A stretch of 28,737 nucleotides of DNA, from contig CAYHSY010000002.1 in assembly GCA_964359435.1 (NCBI GenBank), forward strand, positions 1-28,737, written 5' to 3'. This document shows, one piece after another, positions 7,765-15,420 of the stretch (positions are counted from its first letter, which is position 1; each line of letters opens with the position of its first letter). The stretch comes from CAYHSY01 sp964359435 (GTDB lineage: Bacteria; Patescibacteriota; Minisyncoccia; UBA6257; JAUSGH01). The notes under the pieces are model-generated. The model saw only the letters and a program-made list of their open reading frames with translations, was not told the DNA's origin and did not search any database. A program made the translations under genes and the position numbers.

Positions 7765-7987
7765 ATTGCCGCAGATATCGGGTAAAGAAATGGGTCGCGC
7801 GCTGGGGCGACTCAATTTTAATTTCAAAAGCCAAAAAGGTAGTCATATGAAATTTGAAAGAAAAGAAACTGGGTATCCCAGAGAAGTCATCACTATCCCC
7901 AATCATCGTGTTCTCCGCAAGGGCACGTTAAATAATATTTTGAAAAAATTAAAAATTGATATTCAAAAACTGAAAGAATTGCTTTAA
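7754..7987 (+). CDS. hicA: HicA-like mRNA interferase toxin
   Basis: I place the start at ATG 7754, giving 77 residues (MGDKLPQISGKEMGRAL), the usual HicA size; an open frame extends further upstream to 7721 but inside hicB. The double-stranded-RNA-binding-like fold shows the family pattern ISGKEMGRAL, then KGSHMKF with the expected catalytic histidine, then a C-terminal helix GTLNNILKKLKID. HicA toxins cleave mRNA and slow growth. It is coupled to hicB by an 11-nt overlap. Confidence 0.88.
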   Translation: MGDKLPQISGKEMGRALGRLNFNFKSQKGSHMKFERKETGYPREVITIPNHRVLRKGTLNNILKKLKIDIQKLKELL

Positions 7988-8004
7988 CGGGAGACAGTTT
8001 TCAT

Positions 8005-9738
8005 ATGGCTTCTAACACCCCCCAATTTGATGCCGCTCTGGACGCTATCCTCGCGCCCCTAAAACCGCATACTCGTGTTTGTAAAGAATGTGCCAAGAGT
8101 TTTGAGATTTTTGCCGAAGACGTCGTCTTTTATAAAAAACTGCGCGTCCCACCGCCGACTTTTTGCCCCGATTGCCGTTCCCAGAGGCGTCTCGCGCATC
8201 GCGTCAGTTTTTTGCCGATTTTTTATAAAAAACCCTGCTCTGCTCCCGGGCATGGCGAGCCGGTCATCACCTTTCATCCGCCAGAAAGTAGCGTTAAAGT
8301 TTTTGATGATAAATATTATTTGAGCGATGCCTGGGAGGCAACCGAATACGGGCGCGATTGCGACCCTCAAAAATCTTTCTTTGAACAATTCCAAAAACTC
8401 GCGCTGGACATCCCAAATCAAACCCTTTTCAAAGACCCCCAATCAATTGATTGTGACTACACGATTTCTGGGGCACATTCTAAGAATTGTTATTATCTGG
8501 CCGTGCCTTTCTACTCAGAAGATGTTTATTACGGCTTCTTGCCGCCTTATGCAAAAAATTGTGTTGACGTCGTTGTTTTAGCTAATTCCGAATTTTGTTA
8601 TAGAAGCGCAGAATCCGAACGCCTATATAATTGTAACTTTGTTTATGAATCTAATAGCTGTGTGGATAGTTCATTTTTATACGACTGCAGAAATTGCTCC
8701 AATTGCTTTGGTTCCACAAATCTTCGTCATAAGCAGTATTATTTTTTAAATCAACCACTTACCAAAGAAGAATATGAAGTAAAAATGCGTCAGATATATT
8801 TGGGTTCCCATAAAAAACTCCAGGAATATTCTAAAAGATTTGGAGAATTATATCAGAAAGCCGTGAGAAGAAATGTCTATAAATATTTATCAGAAGGAAG
8901 CATCGGGGATAATCTGCTTCAATGCAAAAATTGTTACTGGGCATTTGTGAATTTAAGCGAGTCAGAAAACTTGCGCTATACCAACTCTACGGATAAGGCT
9001 CGTGATTCCATGGATGTTTTTGGTGGCACTAATTTTGAGCTCTGTTATGATTCGTCAGCCGCCCTTAACTGTAATCAGGTTAGATTTTCTAAAATGATTC
9101 GCGCCGGTTTGGAGGTAGAGTATTCTGCCGAGTGCAGTAATTGCGAATATCTCTTCGGTTGTTTCGGGCTTCGCAATAAAAAATATTGTATTTTTAATAA
9201 GCAATATAAGCCGGAAGATTATTGGATGCGAGTGGATGAAATAAAAACCGCGATGCTTGCTAGGCGGGAATACGGCGAATTCTTTTCGGTCAAAGATTCG
9301 CCACATCCGTATAATGATTCTAACGCGGCCATTGAATTTCCCTTGACCAAAGAAGAAGTTCTGCGCCGCGGTTGGTATTGGCGCGAAGAGGATAAGCCCG
9401 CCGAACTCTCCGGCCCGGATATTCTCCAGGCCAAAGACGTGCCGGATAATATCGCGGATGTATCGGACGATATTTTAAACAAAACCATTGTCTGTGAAAA
9501 AACCGGCAAGCCATTTCGTATTACCAAATTTGAACTGGATTTTTATCGCCGTAAAAATTTATCACTTCCCACAGTCCATCCCCTGGAGCGTATTAAGGAC
9601 TTGTTCAATTATCGCCATCTGGGTAAACTCTGGAAAGACAAATGCAAAAAATGCGGAGTTGAAATGTGGTCCAACTATTACCCCGCCAAAAACTACACCG
9701 TCTACTGCGAGCAATGTTACCAAAAAGAAATTGTATAA
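8005..9738 (+). CDS. Cys-rich double zinc-ribbon protein, paralog 1
   Basis: A 577-residue protein with zinc-binding pairs at both ends: C26/C29 with C54/C57 near the N-terminus (CKEC...CPDC) and C547/C550 with C568/C571 at the C-terminus (CKKC...CEQC). The middle is a long Cys- and aromatic-rich region of repeated short units (NCYYL, CYRSAES, CRNCSNCFG), possibly a beta-helix-like solenoid. Two internal copies of one module are visible: NLRHKQYYFLN...TKEEY and GLRNKKYCIFN...KPEDY. It is clearly paralogous to 10306-12066. I recall such proteins as common in CPR genomes without known function. GGGAG at 7989-7993 is a Shine-Dalgarno candidate. It lies 17 nt after hicA, so it may be transcribed with the TA pair. 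No catalytic motif is evident; metal or nucleic-acid binding is inferred. Confidence 0.8.
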   Translation: MASNTPQFDAALDAILAPLKPHTRVCKECAKSFEIFAEDVVFYKKLRVPPPTFCPDCRSQRRLAHRVSFLPIFYKKPCSAPGHGEPVITFHPPESSVKVFDDKYYLSDAWEATEYGRDCDPQKSFFEQFQKLALDIPNQTLFKDPQSIDCDYTISGAHSKNCYYLAVPFYSEDVYYGFLPPYAKNCVDVVVLANSEFCYRSAESERLYNCNFVYESNSCVDSSFLYDCRNCSNCFGSTNLRHKQYYFLNQPLTKEEYEVKMRQIYLGSHKKLQEYSKRFGELYQKAVRRNVYKYLSEGSIGDNLLQCKNCYWAFVNLSESENLRYTNSTDKARDSMDVFGGTNFELCYDSSAALNCNQVRFSKMIRAGLEVEYSAECSNCEYLFGCFGLRNKKYCIFNKQYKPEDYWMRVDEIKTAMLARREYGEFFSVKDSPHPYNDSNAAIEFPLTKEEVLRRGWYWREEDKPAELSGPDILQAKDVPDNIADVSDDILNKTIVCEKTGKPFRITKFELDFYRRKNLSLPTVHPLERIKDLFNYRHLGKLWKDKCKKCGVEMWSNYYPAKNYTVYCEQCYQKEIV

Positions 9739-9759
9739 ATCACTATAAGGTGTTATAAA
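9731..9759 (+). promoter_or_regulatory. predicted promoter of the RelE-type TA pair
   Basis: TTGTAT (9731-9736), 17-bp spacer, TATAAA (9754-9759), with the antitoxin ATG at 9766, only 6 nt after the -10 box. This implies a leaderless transcript. Confidence 0.6.
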
Positions 9760-9765
9760 TGATAC

Positions 9766-9960
9766 ATGACTCGGGTTTCTATCATTGAGCAAACAAAAAA
9801 ATACGTGGTGGTACGCATTTCGCGCCATTTGGCGGGCAGGTTGGGTTTATCCAAGAACCAGCTTACCGAAGACGAAGCGTTTAAAATTTTAAGCCGTGGT
9901 TTGAAAGAAGCTAAGAAAGGCGCTACGCGCCGGTTAGTTTCTTTGCGCGACTTCAGGTAA
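9766..9960 (+). CDS. putative antitoxin of a RelE-type pair
   Basis: A 64-residue basic protein (MTRVSIIEQTKKYVVVRISR ...) ending in a helical, Lys/Arg-rich tail. I do not recognise the family. The call rests on size, the 16-nt gap to a clear RelE/ParE-like toxin and its own promoter. The N-terminal strand-rich part followed by helices could be a small DNA-binding or dimerisation unit. No Shine-Dalgarno site is present because the predicted mRNA starts at or next to the ATG. Confidence 0.65.
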   Translation: MTRVSIIEQTKKYVVVRISRHLAGRLGLSKNQLTEDEAFKILSRGLKEAKKGATRRLVSLRDFR

Positions 9961-9976
9961 TTTTTGGTTAAGTATC

Positions 9977-10237
9977 ATGGAAATTGAATATTCGGCGCAT
10001 TTTAGGCGTGTCTATTATAAACTCCCGCCAGCGATCCAACGCAAAGCCGAAAGGCGAGAGGCCATATTCCGTTCCAATCCCTTTGATCCGCGCCTTGATA
10101 CTCATAAGCTACACGGTAAGCTCAAGAATTTTCATTCTTTTTCAATTGACTCCAAATACCGCATTGCCTTTTACTTTCTAAAACCCAAGAGCCGCGTGGT
10201 TTTTCTTGACGTTGGCGACCACGATATTTATAGATAA
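9977..10237 (+). CDS. RelE/ParE-superfamily toxin
   Basis: An 86-residue protein with the RelE/YafQ pattern: N-terminal IEYSAHFRRVYYKLP, helices carrying QRKAERREAIF, then DTHKLHGKLKNFHSFSID, SKYRIAFYF and the C-terminal VVFLDVGDHDIYR. RelE-type toxins cleave ribosome-bound mRNA, whereas ParE relatives poison gyrase; the HDIYR ending is typical of the RelE/YoeB-like side, so an mRNA interferase is more likely. The pair is inserted between the two zinc-ribbon paralogs. Confidence 0.85.
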   Translation: MEIEYSAHFRRVYYKLPPAIQRKAERREAIFRSNPFDPRLDTHKLHGKLKNFHSFSIDSKYRIAFYFLKPKSRVVFLDVGDHDIYR

Positions 10238-10267
10238 TTCAATCGGGTTGAAATTTAAAGTAATCTA

Positions 10268-10299
10268 ACATTCCAACATTCTGCAGAATGTTGGAATGT
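10268..10299. repeat. perfect 32-bp palindrome before paralog 2
   Basis: The sequence is fully self-complementary around 10283/10284 with no loop; each half is 16 nt (starting ACATTCCAACATTC). It lies 30 nt after the toxin stop and 6 nt before the preferred ATG at 10306. With no T-tract and a dyad form, it looks more like an operator or a cruciform-prone site than a standard terminator; in RNA it would also form a hairpin masking the start region. Confidence 0.75.
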
Positions 10300-10305
10300 C
10301 AAATC

Positions 10306-12066
10306 ATGCGAGAAAAAGAAGTCAAAACCTGTCAGAATTGCAAAAGCCAATTTACGATTGAACCGGAGGATTTTGAGTTTTATGAAAAAATAAAAGTCCC
10401 GCCACCTACGTTTTGTCCGGAGTGCCGGTTTATAAGGCGGGCTATTTTTTGGAACAACGGCCAACTATTTCGTAAAAAAGACGTGCGCACCGGTCAGGAA
10501 ATCTTTTCAACTTACCCGGAAGAATCGCCTATTAAAATTTACGATCGGGATTTTTGGTGGTCAGACGGCTGGGACGCTTTGGCCTATGGCCGTGACTACG
10601 ATTTTAATAAGCCATTTTTTGCGCAGTTCGAAGAATTACTTTACGCGGTGCCGGCTGCTTCCAAATCGGTTAAAAATATGGTGAACAGTGATTATTGCAA
10701 CCAGGCCGGCCAGTTAAAAAATTGTTACTTGTGTTTTAACGCCGGTGACTCAGAAAACTGTCTTTATAGCAGTAGTATTGTCAATGTCAAGGATTCCGTG
10801 GACATGCTTACGGCCGCGACCTCCGAGCTCTGTTACAATTCATTTTTCGTGGTTGATTCTTATCAGGTTTTCTGGAGCGTTGATTGCAATAATTGTAAAA
10901 ATGTTTATTTTTCCTATAATTGCGAAAACTGTAGCGATTGTTTCGGCTGCGTCAATTTGAAACATAAGCAATACTATATTTTTAATAAATCATATACCAA
11001 AGAAGAATACGAACAAAAACTTAAAGAGTTTAACTTGGGTTCATATGAATCATTGAAGAAAATTGAAGAAATAGTTTTTAATTTCCGGAATGCTTTTCCC
11101 CGCAAATTCATGACCGGTACCAAGAACGTGGATGTAGTCGGCGATTATGTGGACAATTCCAAAAACGCCAAGTATTGCATGCAAGCGCTGGACTTGGAAA
11201 ATGCCAGATACGCATTCGACAGTTCTTTGGGCATCAAAGATGTTTACGATTACATCAATTGGGGTAATAATGTTGAATTGATGTACGAAACGGTTGAGTG
11301 CGGCGAGAATTGCCGAAACTTGAGATTCACCTTCAATTGTTGGCCCAATGTCAGCGACATCGAATACTCCATGGACTGCCATTCCTCACTCAATCTTTTT
11401 GGTTGTGTCGGATTGAGAAATAAACAATACTGCGTATTCAACAAACAATACTCCAAAGACGACTATGAGAATTTGGTGGCTAAAATCAAAAAGCACATGG
11501 ATGAGATGCCATACCGGGACGCCAAGGGCATAGTTTACCGTTATGGCGAATTTTTCCCGGCCGAACTCTCGTCTTTGGCATATAACGAAAGCGCCGCTAA
11601 CGCGTATTTCCCGTCTGATAAAGAAGCGGTTGTGGTCAAAGGTTTGCCTTGGCGTGATATTAATCCCAGAGAGTACTCAATAACCGTCCCAGCCGATCAA
11701 TTGCCGGATCATATTAATGAAGTCGGCGAGTCCATATTGCAAGAAGTCGTCGGTTGTTCGTCTTGTCACCGTGCTTATAAAATTACTCCTCAAGAATTGG
11801 CTTTTTATAAAAAATTCAGCATTCCCTTGTCGCGCCTCTGTTTTGACTGTCGTCACAAAAAACGTCTGTCATATCGCAACTCGCCTCGATGGTATCCCCG
11901 CGCCTGCCGCTGTTCCGGCGTATCTGCCGAAAACGGTGTGTACAAAAACACCACAGAGCATTTCCACAGAGCCGATCATTGCCCCAATAAGTTTGAAACC
12001 ACCTACGCCCCCGATCGCCCGGAGATTGTGTATTGTGAGGCATGCTATAATGCAGAGATAGCTTGA
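10306..12066 (+). CDS. Cys-rich double zinc-ribbon protein, paralog 2
   Basis: Start ATG 10306 (586 residues, MREKEVKTCQNC) is preferred over ATG 10288, which lies inside the palindrome. N-terminal zinc ribbon: C9/C12 with C37/C40, with KVPPPTFCPEC nearly identical to paralog 1. A second ribbon near the C-terminus (CSSCHRAYKITPQEL...CFDCRHKKR) keeps all four Cys, while the matching segment in paralog 1 (CEKTGKPFRITKFEL) has lost most. The last motif is CEACY. The middle is again Cys/aromatic-rich, with the module HKQYYIFNKSYTKEEY repeated later as NKQYCVFNKQYSKDDY. The two paralogs are full-length homologs. Function is unknown; it follows a RelE-type TA pair as paralog 1 follows hicBA. Confidence 0.8.
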   Translation: MREKEVKTCQNCKSQFTIEPEDFEFYEKIKVPPPTFCPECRFIRRAIFWNNGQLFRKKDVRTGQEIFSTYPEESPIKIYDRDFWWSDGWDALAYGRDYDFNKPFFAQFEELLYAVPAASKSVKNMVNSDYCNQAGQLKNCYLCFNAGDSENCLYSSSIVNVKDSVDMLTAATSELCYNSFFVVDSYQVFWSVDCNNCKNVYFSYNCENCSDCFGCVNLKHKQYYIFNKSYTKEEYEQKLKEFNLGSYESLKKIEEIVFNFRNAFPRKFMTGTKNVDVVGDYVDNSKNAKYCMQALDLENARYAFDSSLGIKDVYDYINWGNNVELMYETVECGENCRNLRFTFNCWPNVSDIEYSMDCHSSLNLFGCVGLRNKQYCVFNKQYSKDDYENLVAKIKKHMDEMPYRDAKGIVYRYGEFFPAELSSLAYNESAANAYFPSDKEAVVVKGLPWRDINPREYSITVPADQLPDHINEVGESILQEVVGCSSCHRAYKITPQELAFYKKFSIPLSRLCFDCRHKKRLSYRNSPRWYPRACRCSGVSAENGVYKNTTEHFHRADHCPNKFETTYAPDRPEIVYCEACYNAEIA

Positions 12067-12078
12067 AATTATGGGGGA

Positions 12079-12107
12079 TTGATTTTTAGACAGATTAATG
12101 CTATAAT
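12079..12107 (+). promoter_or_regulatory. predicted strong promoter of the thiol/copper cluster
   Basis: TTGATT (12079-12084), 17-bp spacer, perfect TATAAT (12102-12107). The ATG at 12115 is 7 nt after the -10 box, so the mRNA should begin at or next to the start codon. Confidence 0.7.
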
Positions 12108-12114
12108 AGATATA

Positions 12115-12489
12115 ATGACCAGATTTTGGGGTACAGCCATTTTGATTGGTTTTACGGCGCTTTCCGTCTTCGGTTTTTTGGCTTTCATGCATGACGAGCA
12201 CAGCCATGTTTTAGCTTGCATGGCCGGTTTTAACGAGGGCTCTCTTTGCCCGGCTAATCCTTTCGACTGGGTGGCTTTCCATCTCAGTTTTTTGAAATCG
12301 TTTTCTATGGCTGTGTTTGCGGCCGTGATACTTGGCTTCGTTGTTGTAGTTTGGAGGGCTAGCGCGATTCCATTTGGCGCCGATTTGAACTTGGCTAGGT
12401 TTTTGTGGCAGTCGACGCCAACGGTACCGACTTTTAAGTTTAAAACCTTGCAGTGGCTTGCCATGCATATCGCGAGTCCCTCTTTTTAA
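12115..12489 (+). CDS. small membrane protein with His/Cys loop
   Basis: Start ATG 12115 gives 124 residues (MTRFWGTAILIGF); a longer open frame from 12079 would include the promoter and is rejected. There are two predicted membrane helices (about 5-24 and 58-82). The loop between them contains HDEHSH and two cysteines, possible metal ligands. I do not recognise the family. It opens the run of Dsb, VKOR, cupredoxin-fusion and CopA genes, so a part in copper or thiol handling outside the membrane is a guess from context. Confidence 0.65.
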   Translation: MTRFWGTAILIGFTALSVFGFLAFMHDEHSHVLACMAGFNEGSLCPANPFDWVAFHLSFLKSFSMAVFAAVILGFVVVVWRASAIPFGADLNLARFLWQSTPTVPTFKFKTLQWLAMHIASPSF

Positions 12490-12544
12490 TACCCGACTTT
12501 TGTTCTTCGGTACGCGTGTCTGCATTATTAAGCAACATTACTTT

Positions 12545-13201
12545 ATGGAAAGATTACTAATTTGGTTTACGGCTATTGGTCTGGTCGCTGTAGCTTTGGC
12601 TGCCGTCATCGGGTTGAATTTGCCCGCCTCCGGTTCCAATTTGGATTTTACGGCTTTAGCTCCCGAAACCTTGAGTTTGACCCGTTGGGCCAAGGGCAAT
12701 GAAGAAGCAAAGATTATTTTGACGGAGTTCAGCGATTTTCAGTGTCCGGCTTGCGGTGCTTATTATCCGATCATGAAAAAAGTTGCCGAGGACTTCGGTG
12801 ATCGCGTGAAATTCTCATACCGGCATTTCCCGTTGAAAGACATTCATCCCAATTCCGAATTGGCGGCCCGGGTTGCCGAAGAGGCTGGCCTCCAGGGGAA
12901 ATTTTGGGAAATGCACGATGTGATTTTCGAGAATCAGGAACTTTGGTCCGCCTCAACCAATGCCCGACAAATGTTTTTGACTTATGCCGGTGTCATCGGT
13001 TTGGACGCGGATAGATTGGAAGCGGATATTGATTCTCCGGAAGTCGCGGACAAAGTGGAGTCCGATTATCAAACGGGCTTTACTCTTCAAGTTTTTGGCA
13101 CCCCGACCTTTTTCCTGAATGGGGTGAAATTAACTCCCAATCCTCGCTCTTATGACGAATTCAAAATCATTCTTGAAACCGCTCTTAAACAAGCCGCTTA
13201 A
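12545..13201 (+). CDS. DsbA-like thioredoxin-fold oxidoreductase
   Basis: Start ATG 12545 gives 218 residues with an N-terminal membrane anchor or signal (about 3-24), then a DsbA/DsbG-type thioredoxin fold. The active site is CPAC in FSDFQCPACGAYY, and the cis-Pro loop is FGTPTFFLNG. The helical insert (residues about 100-170: ELAARVAEEAGLQGKFWEMHD) is characteristic of DsbA-family proteins. It would introduce disulfides in exported proteins. Its last 50 nt overlap the VKOR gene, and VKOR is the usual re-oxidant of such proteins in bacteria without DsbB. Confidence 0.93.
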   Translation: MERLLIWFTAIGLVAVALAAVIGLNLPASGSNLDFTALAPETLSLTRWAKGNEEAKIILTEFSDFQCPACGAYYPIMKKVAEDFGDRVKFSYRHFPLKDIHPNSELAARVAEEAGLQGKFWEMHDVIFENQELWSASTNARQMFLTYAGVIGLDADRLEADIDSPEVADKVESDYQTGFTLQVFGTPTFFLNGVKLTPNPRSYDEFKIILETALKQAA

Positions 13202-13646
13202 TTGGCTTATCCCGGTTTTGCTTCTTTTAAGCTTTATCGGCTTTATTGACGCGACTTATCTTGCGGCCAAGTTTTATTTGGGTGAACCGGTAACCTGCCT
13301 GCTTTTTACCGGCTGTGATACGGTGGCGCAAAGCCCTTATGCGACGGTTATGGGCATTCCCATATCTTTACCGGGCGCGCTTTACTATGCGGCAGTTTTC
13401 TTTCTCTTGGTTCTTTATCTGGATATCCGGCAAAATTGGATTCCGCGTCTTCTGGTCTCATTGACGCTACTGGGGTTCGGCGTTGCGCTTTACCTTACCT
13501 ATCTGCAGGTATTTATCATCAAGGCGTTGTGTTTTTATTGTCTGGTCTCGGCGCTGGATTCAACCTTGTTGTTCGGTCTGAGTGTTTGGGTGATTAAGAA
13601 ATTAGAGTCTACAAATCAAAATGAATCAGAAATTACGAAAAACTAA
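13152..13646 (+). CDS. vitamin K epoxide reductase (VKOR) family protein
   Basis: A 164-residue membrane protein with four to five predicted helices. It has the VKOR cysteine sets: the loop pair in CLLFTGCDTV and the membrane-embedded CFYC redox centre. Bacterial VKORs oxidise DsbA-like partners and pass electrons to quinones. The only good start is ATG 13152, which makes a 50-nt overlap with the dsbA-like gene and implies coupled translation. It also overlaps the next gene by 26 nt. Confidence 0.9.
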   Translation: MTNSKSFLKPLLNKPLNWLIPVLLLLSFIGFIDATYLAAKFYLGEPVTCLLFTGCDTVAQSPYATVMGIPISLPGALYYAAVFFLLVLYLDIRQNWIPRLLVSLTLLGFGVALYLTYLQVFIIKALCFYCLVSALDSTLLFGLSVWVIKKLESTNQNESEITKN

Positions 13647-14979
13647 TCTGAAGATTCTCGGCACTAGATGCCAAAGTTGCGAGTTGTTCATCGCGGATAA
13701 TTTAAGGTCGGTTGCCGGTATCGAAAAAGTATCGGTTGATTATCGTTCCGGCGAAGCGGTTGTGTGGCACAACGCGCCTCTGAATTTCCGCGAAATGGAG
13801 CGCGCTGTCTCCGGCCATGGCTATAAAATCATGCCGTGGCGGACCGATGTTTCCGGGGCGCCTACGGGCAATACTTCGCGGGATTATCTGGAGATCGGGT
13901 TGGCCGCGGTCGCGGTTGCCGCGCTTTATGCATTGTTTAAGCAATTTAATTTTTTGCCCGATGGCTTGGGTATCAGCGACGCCATGAGTTACTGGGTGGT
14001 CTTGGGGCTTGGAGTGGTCGCGGCATTTTCCACTTGCATGGCGACATCCGGGGGTTTGCTTTTGGCTGTTTCCGCGCGCTATGCCGAAAAGTATGCCGGG
14101 GACTCCGCGGCCAAGCTTGTGCCTAATATCTACTTCAACATCGGGCGGCTGGCTTCTTATGCCGTTTTTGGCGGGATTATAGGCGCCGTGTGTAAAACCT
14201 TCGCCATTTCGCCGGTCGTAAATGGCGCGCTGATCGTCGCGGTGAGTTTGGTGATGGTGGCTCTGGGACTTAAAATGTTGAATTTATTCAGAGGGCTCGG
14301 CGTGTCGCTTATCCCTGCCTCTGTTTCTGGTAAAATGTATGATTTTGGCAAAAGAAAATCCGGCGCTTTTTTGGCCGGCGCTTCAACTTTTTTCCTGCCG
14401 TGCGGTTTTACGCAAGCGTTGCAGATCTATGTGCTGGGAAAAGGTGGCCTGCTGTTTGGGGCCGCGACGATGCTGGTTTTTGCTCTCGGCACCTTGCCGG
14501 CACTCGTTTCTTTGGGGGCGGTTTCCAGTTTTTCTAGCGGCGCCTTCCGCCGGATGTTTATCAAGATGGCTGGCGTGGCCGTGATTGTTTTTGGGTTAGG
14601 AAATATCGGCAATGGCTTCAATTTAGCCGGCTATAATATCGGTTCGGCTTCACTGGCCGTTGTCGCGGATGATGGATCCGGTCAAGAAATTGAAGTTTCC
14701 GGCAATCAACAAACTGTTAGAATGAAAGTTGTGGGCTTGGAATATGAGCCGGCTAATTTTACAGTGAAGCGTGGCGTGCCGGTGGAGTGGCTGATAGACG
14801 GTTCGGGCGCTCGTGGTTGCGCGCGGGTAATCGTCGTCCCAAAACTTGGGCTCACGTCTTATCTAAAGTCGACCGGCATCAAGAAAATAACTTTCACGCC
14901 GCAGGAAACCGGTTTTATCGCTTTCAGTTGTTCCATGGGCATGACCACTCCCGGCGCCGGCTTCCGAGTGGTGAATTAA
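13621..14979 (+). CDS. HMA - SafE/UreH-like membrane - cupredoxin fusion
   Basis: A 452-residue three-part protein. Residues about 8-72 form a heavy-metal-associated domain with CQSC (C17, C20). Residues about 82-345 form a six-helix membrane block of the SafE/TauE-UreH/DsbD-like type, with CMATSGG near 139 and PCGFTQ near 260-265. Residues about 360-452 form a cupredoxin-like domain with GCARVIVVPKLG and, near the C-terminus, FSCSMGM, giving Cys and Met as probable copper ligands. The arrangement suggests copper passing from a cytosolic or interfacial HMA domain through the membrane to an outside cupredoxin, or the reverse. It lies between VKOR and CopA. Transport direction is not shown by the sequence. 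Confidence 0.85.
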   Translation: MNQKLRKTNLKILGTRCQSCELFIADNLRSVAGIEKVSVDYRSGEAVVWHNAPLNFREMERAVSGHGYKIMPWRTDVSGAPTGNTSRDYLEIGLAAVAVAALYALFKQFNFLPDGLGISDAMSYWVVLGLGVVAAFSTCMATSGGLLLAVSARYAEKYAGDSAAKLVPNIYFNIGRLASYAVFGGIIGAVCKTFAISPVVNGALIVAVSLVMVALGLKMLNLFRGLGVSLIPASVSGKMYDFGKRKSGAFLAGASTFFLPCGFTQALQIYVLGKGGLLFGAATMLVFALGTLPALVSLGAVSSFSSGAFRRMFIKMAGVAVIVFGLGNIGNGFNLAGYNIGSASLAVVADDGSGQEIEVSGNQQTVRMKVVGLEYEPANFTVKRGVPVEWLIDGSGARGCARVIVVPKLGLTSYLKSTGIKKITFTPQETGFIAFSCSMGMTTPGAGFRVVN

Positions 14980-14983
14980 AAAC

Positions 14984-15409
14984 ATGAAAATCCTTAAATT
15001 GTCCCTGGCTATCTTCGTTATTGCTTTCGTGTTGAATTGGATTTGGGAAAATCTCCATGCGCCGTTCTACGGCGGTTATGAAAACTTTTTCCAATTTCTG
15101 CCGCTGATTTCTATCGCGAGCGTTTGGGACGGCATTATCGTGTTGGGTATCTATGCGGCTATCTCCGCCTTGTTGCGCGATATGTCTTGGATTAAGCAAC
15201 TAAACCGCGTACCAGTTCTCATTTCAATAGTTCTGGGCTTGGTGGTTTCGGTCTATATAGAAACCAGGGCTTTGGGCGAGGGCCGTTGGAGCTACAAAGC
15301 CATCATGCCCATCATCCCGATTTTGGACGTCGGCTTACTGCCGGTCTTACAGATGGTTGTTTTGCCGCTCGCGACCTTCAAGCTGGTTTCAAAAATTATA
15401 AAACAATAA
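14984..15409 (+). CDS. unknown four-helix membrane protein
   Basis: A 141-residue protein with about four predicted membrane helices (5-20, 40-65, 78-95, 108-135). Notable conserved-looking pieces are NWIWENLHAPFYGGY after helix 1 and RALGEGRWSYKAIMP between helices. I do not recognise the family. It starts 4 nt after the cupredoxin fusion and ends 11 nt before copA, so it is surely in the same operon and may aid copper or membrane redox functions. Confidence 0.7.
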   Translation: MKILKLSLAIFVIAFVLNWIWENLHAPFYGGYENFFQFLPLISIASVWDGIIVLGIYAAISALLRDMSWIKQLNRVPVLISIVLGLVVSVYIETRALGEGRWSYKAIMPIIPILDVGLLPVLQMVVLPLATFKLVSKIIKQ

Positions 15410-15420
15410 AAATTAATTCG

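Noticed and set aside
8005..9738. Naming the zinc-ribbon proteins as CaiB/BaiF CoA-transferases
   Set aside because: I recall such automatic labels for this family, but no CoA-transferase motif is visible.
12079..12114. Longer N-terminus for the small membrane protein
   Set aside because: These codons cover the -35 and -10 boxes of a near-perfect promoter; the membrane helix starts right after ATG 12115.
15286..15420. Longer N-terminus for copA
   Set aside because: It overlaps the preceding membrane-protein gene and adds a His-rich out-of-frame translation; the HMA domain begins at ATG 15421.
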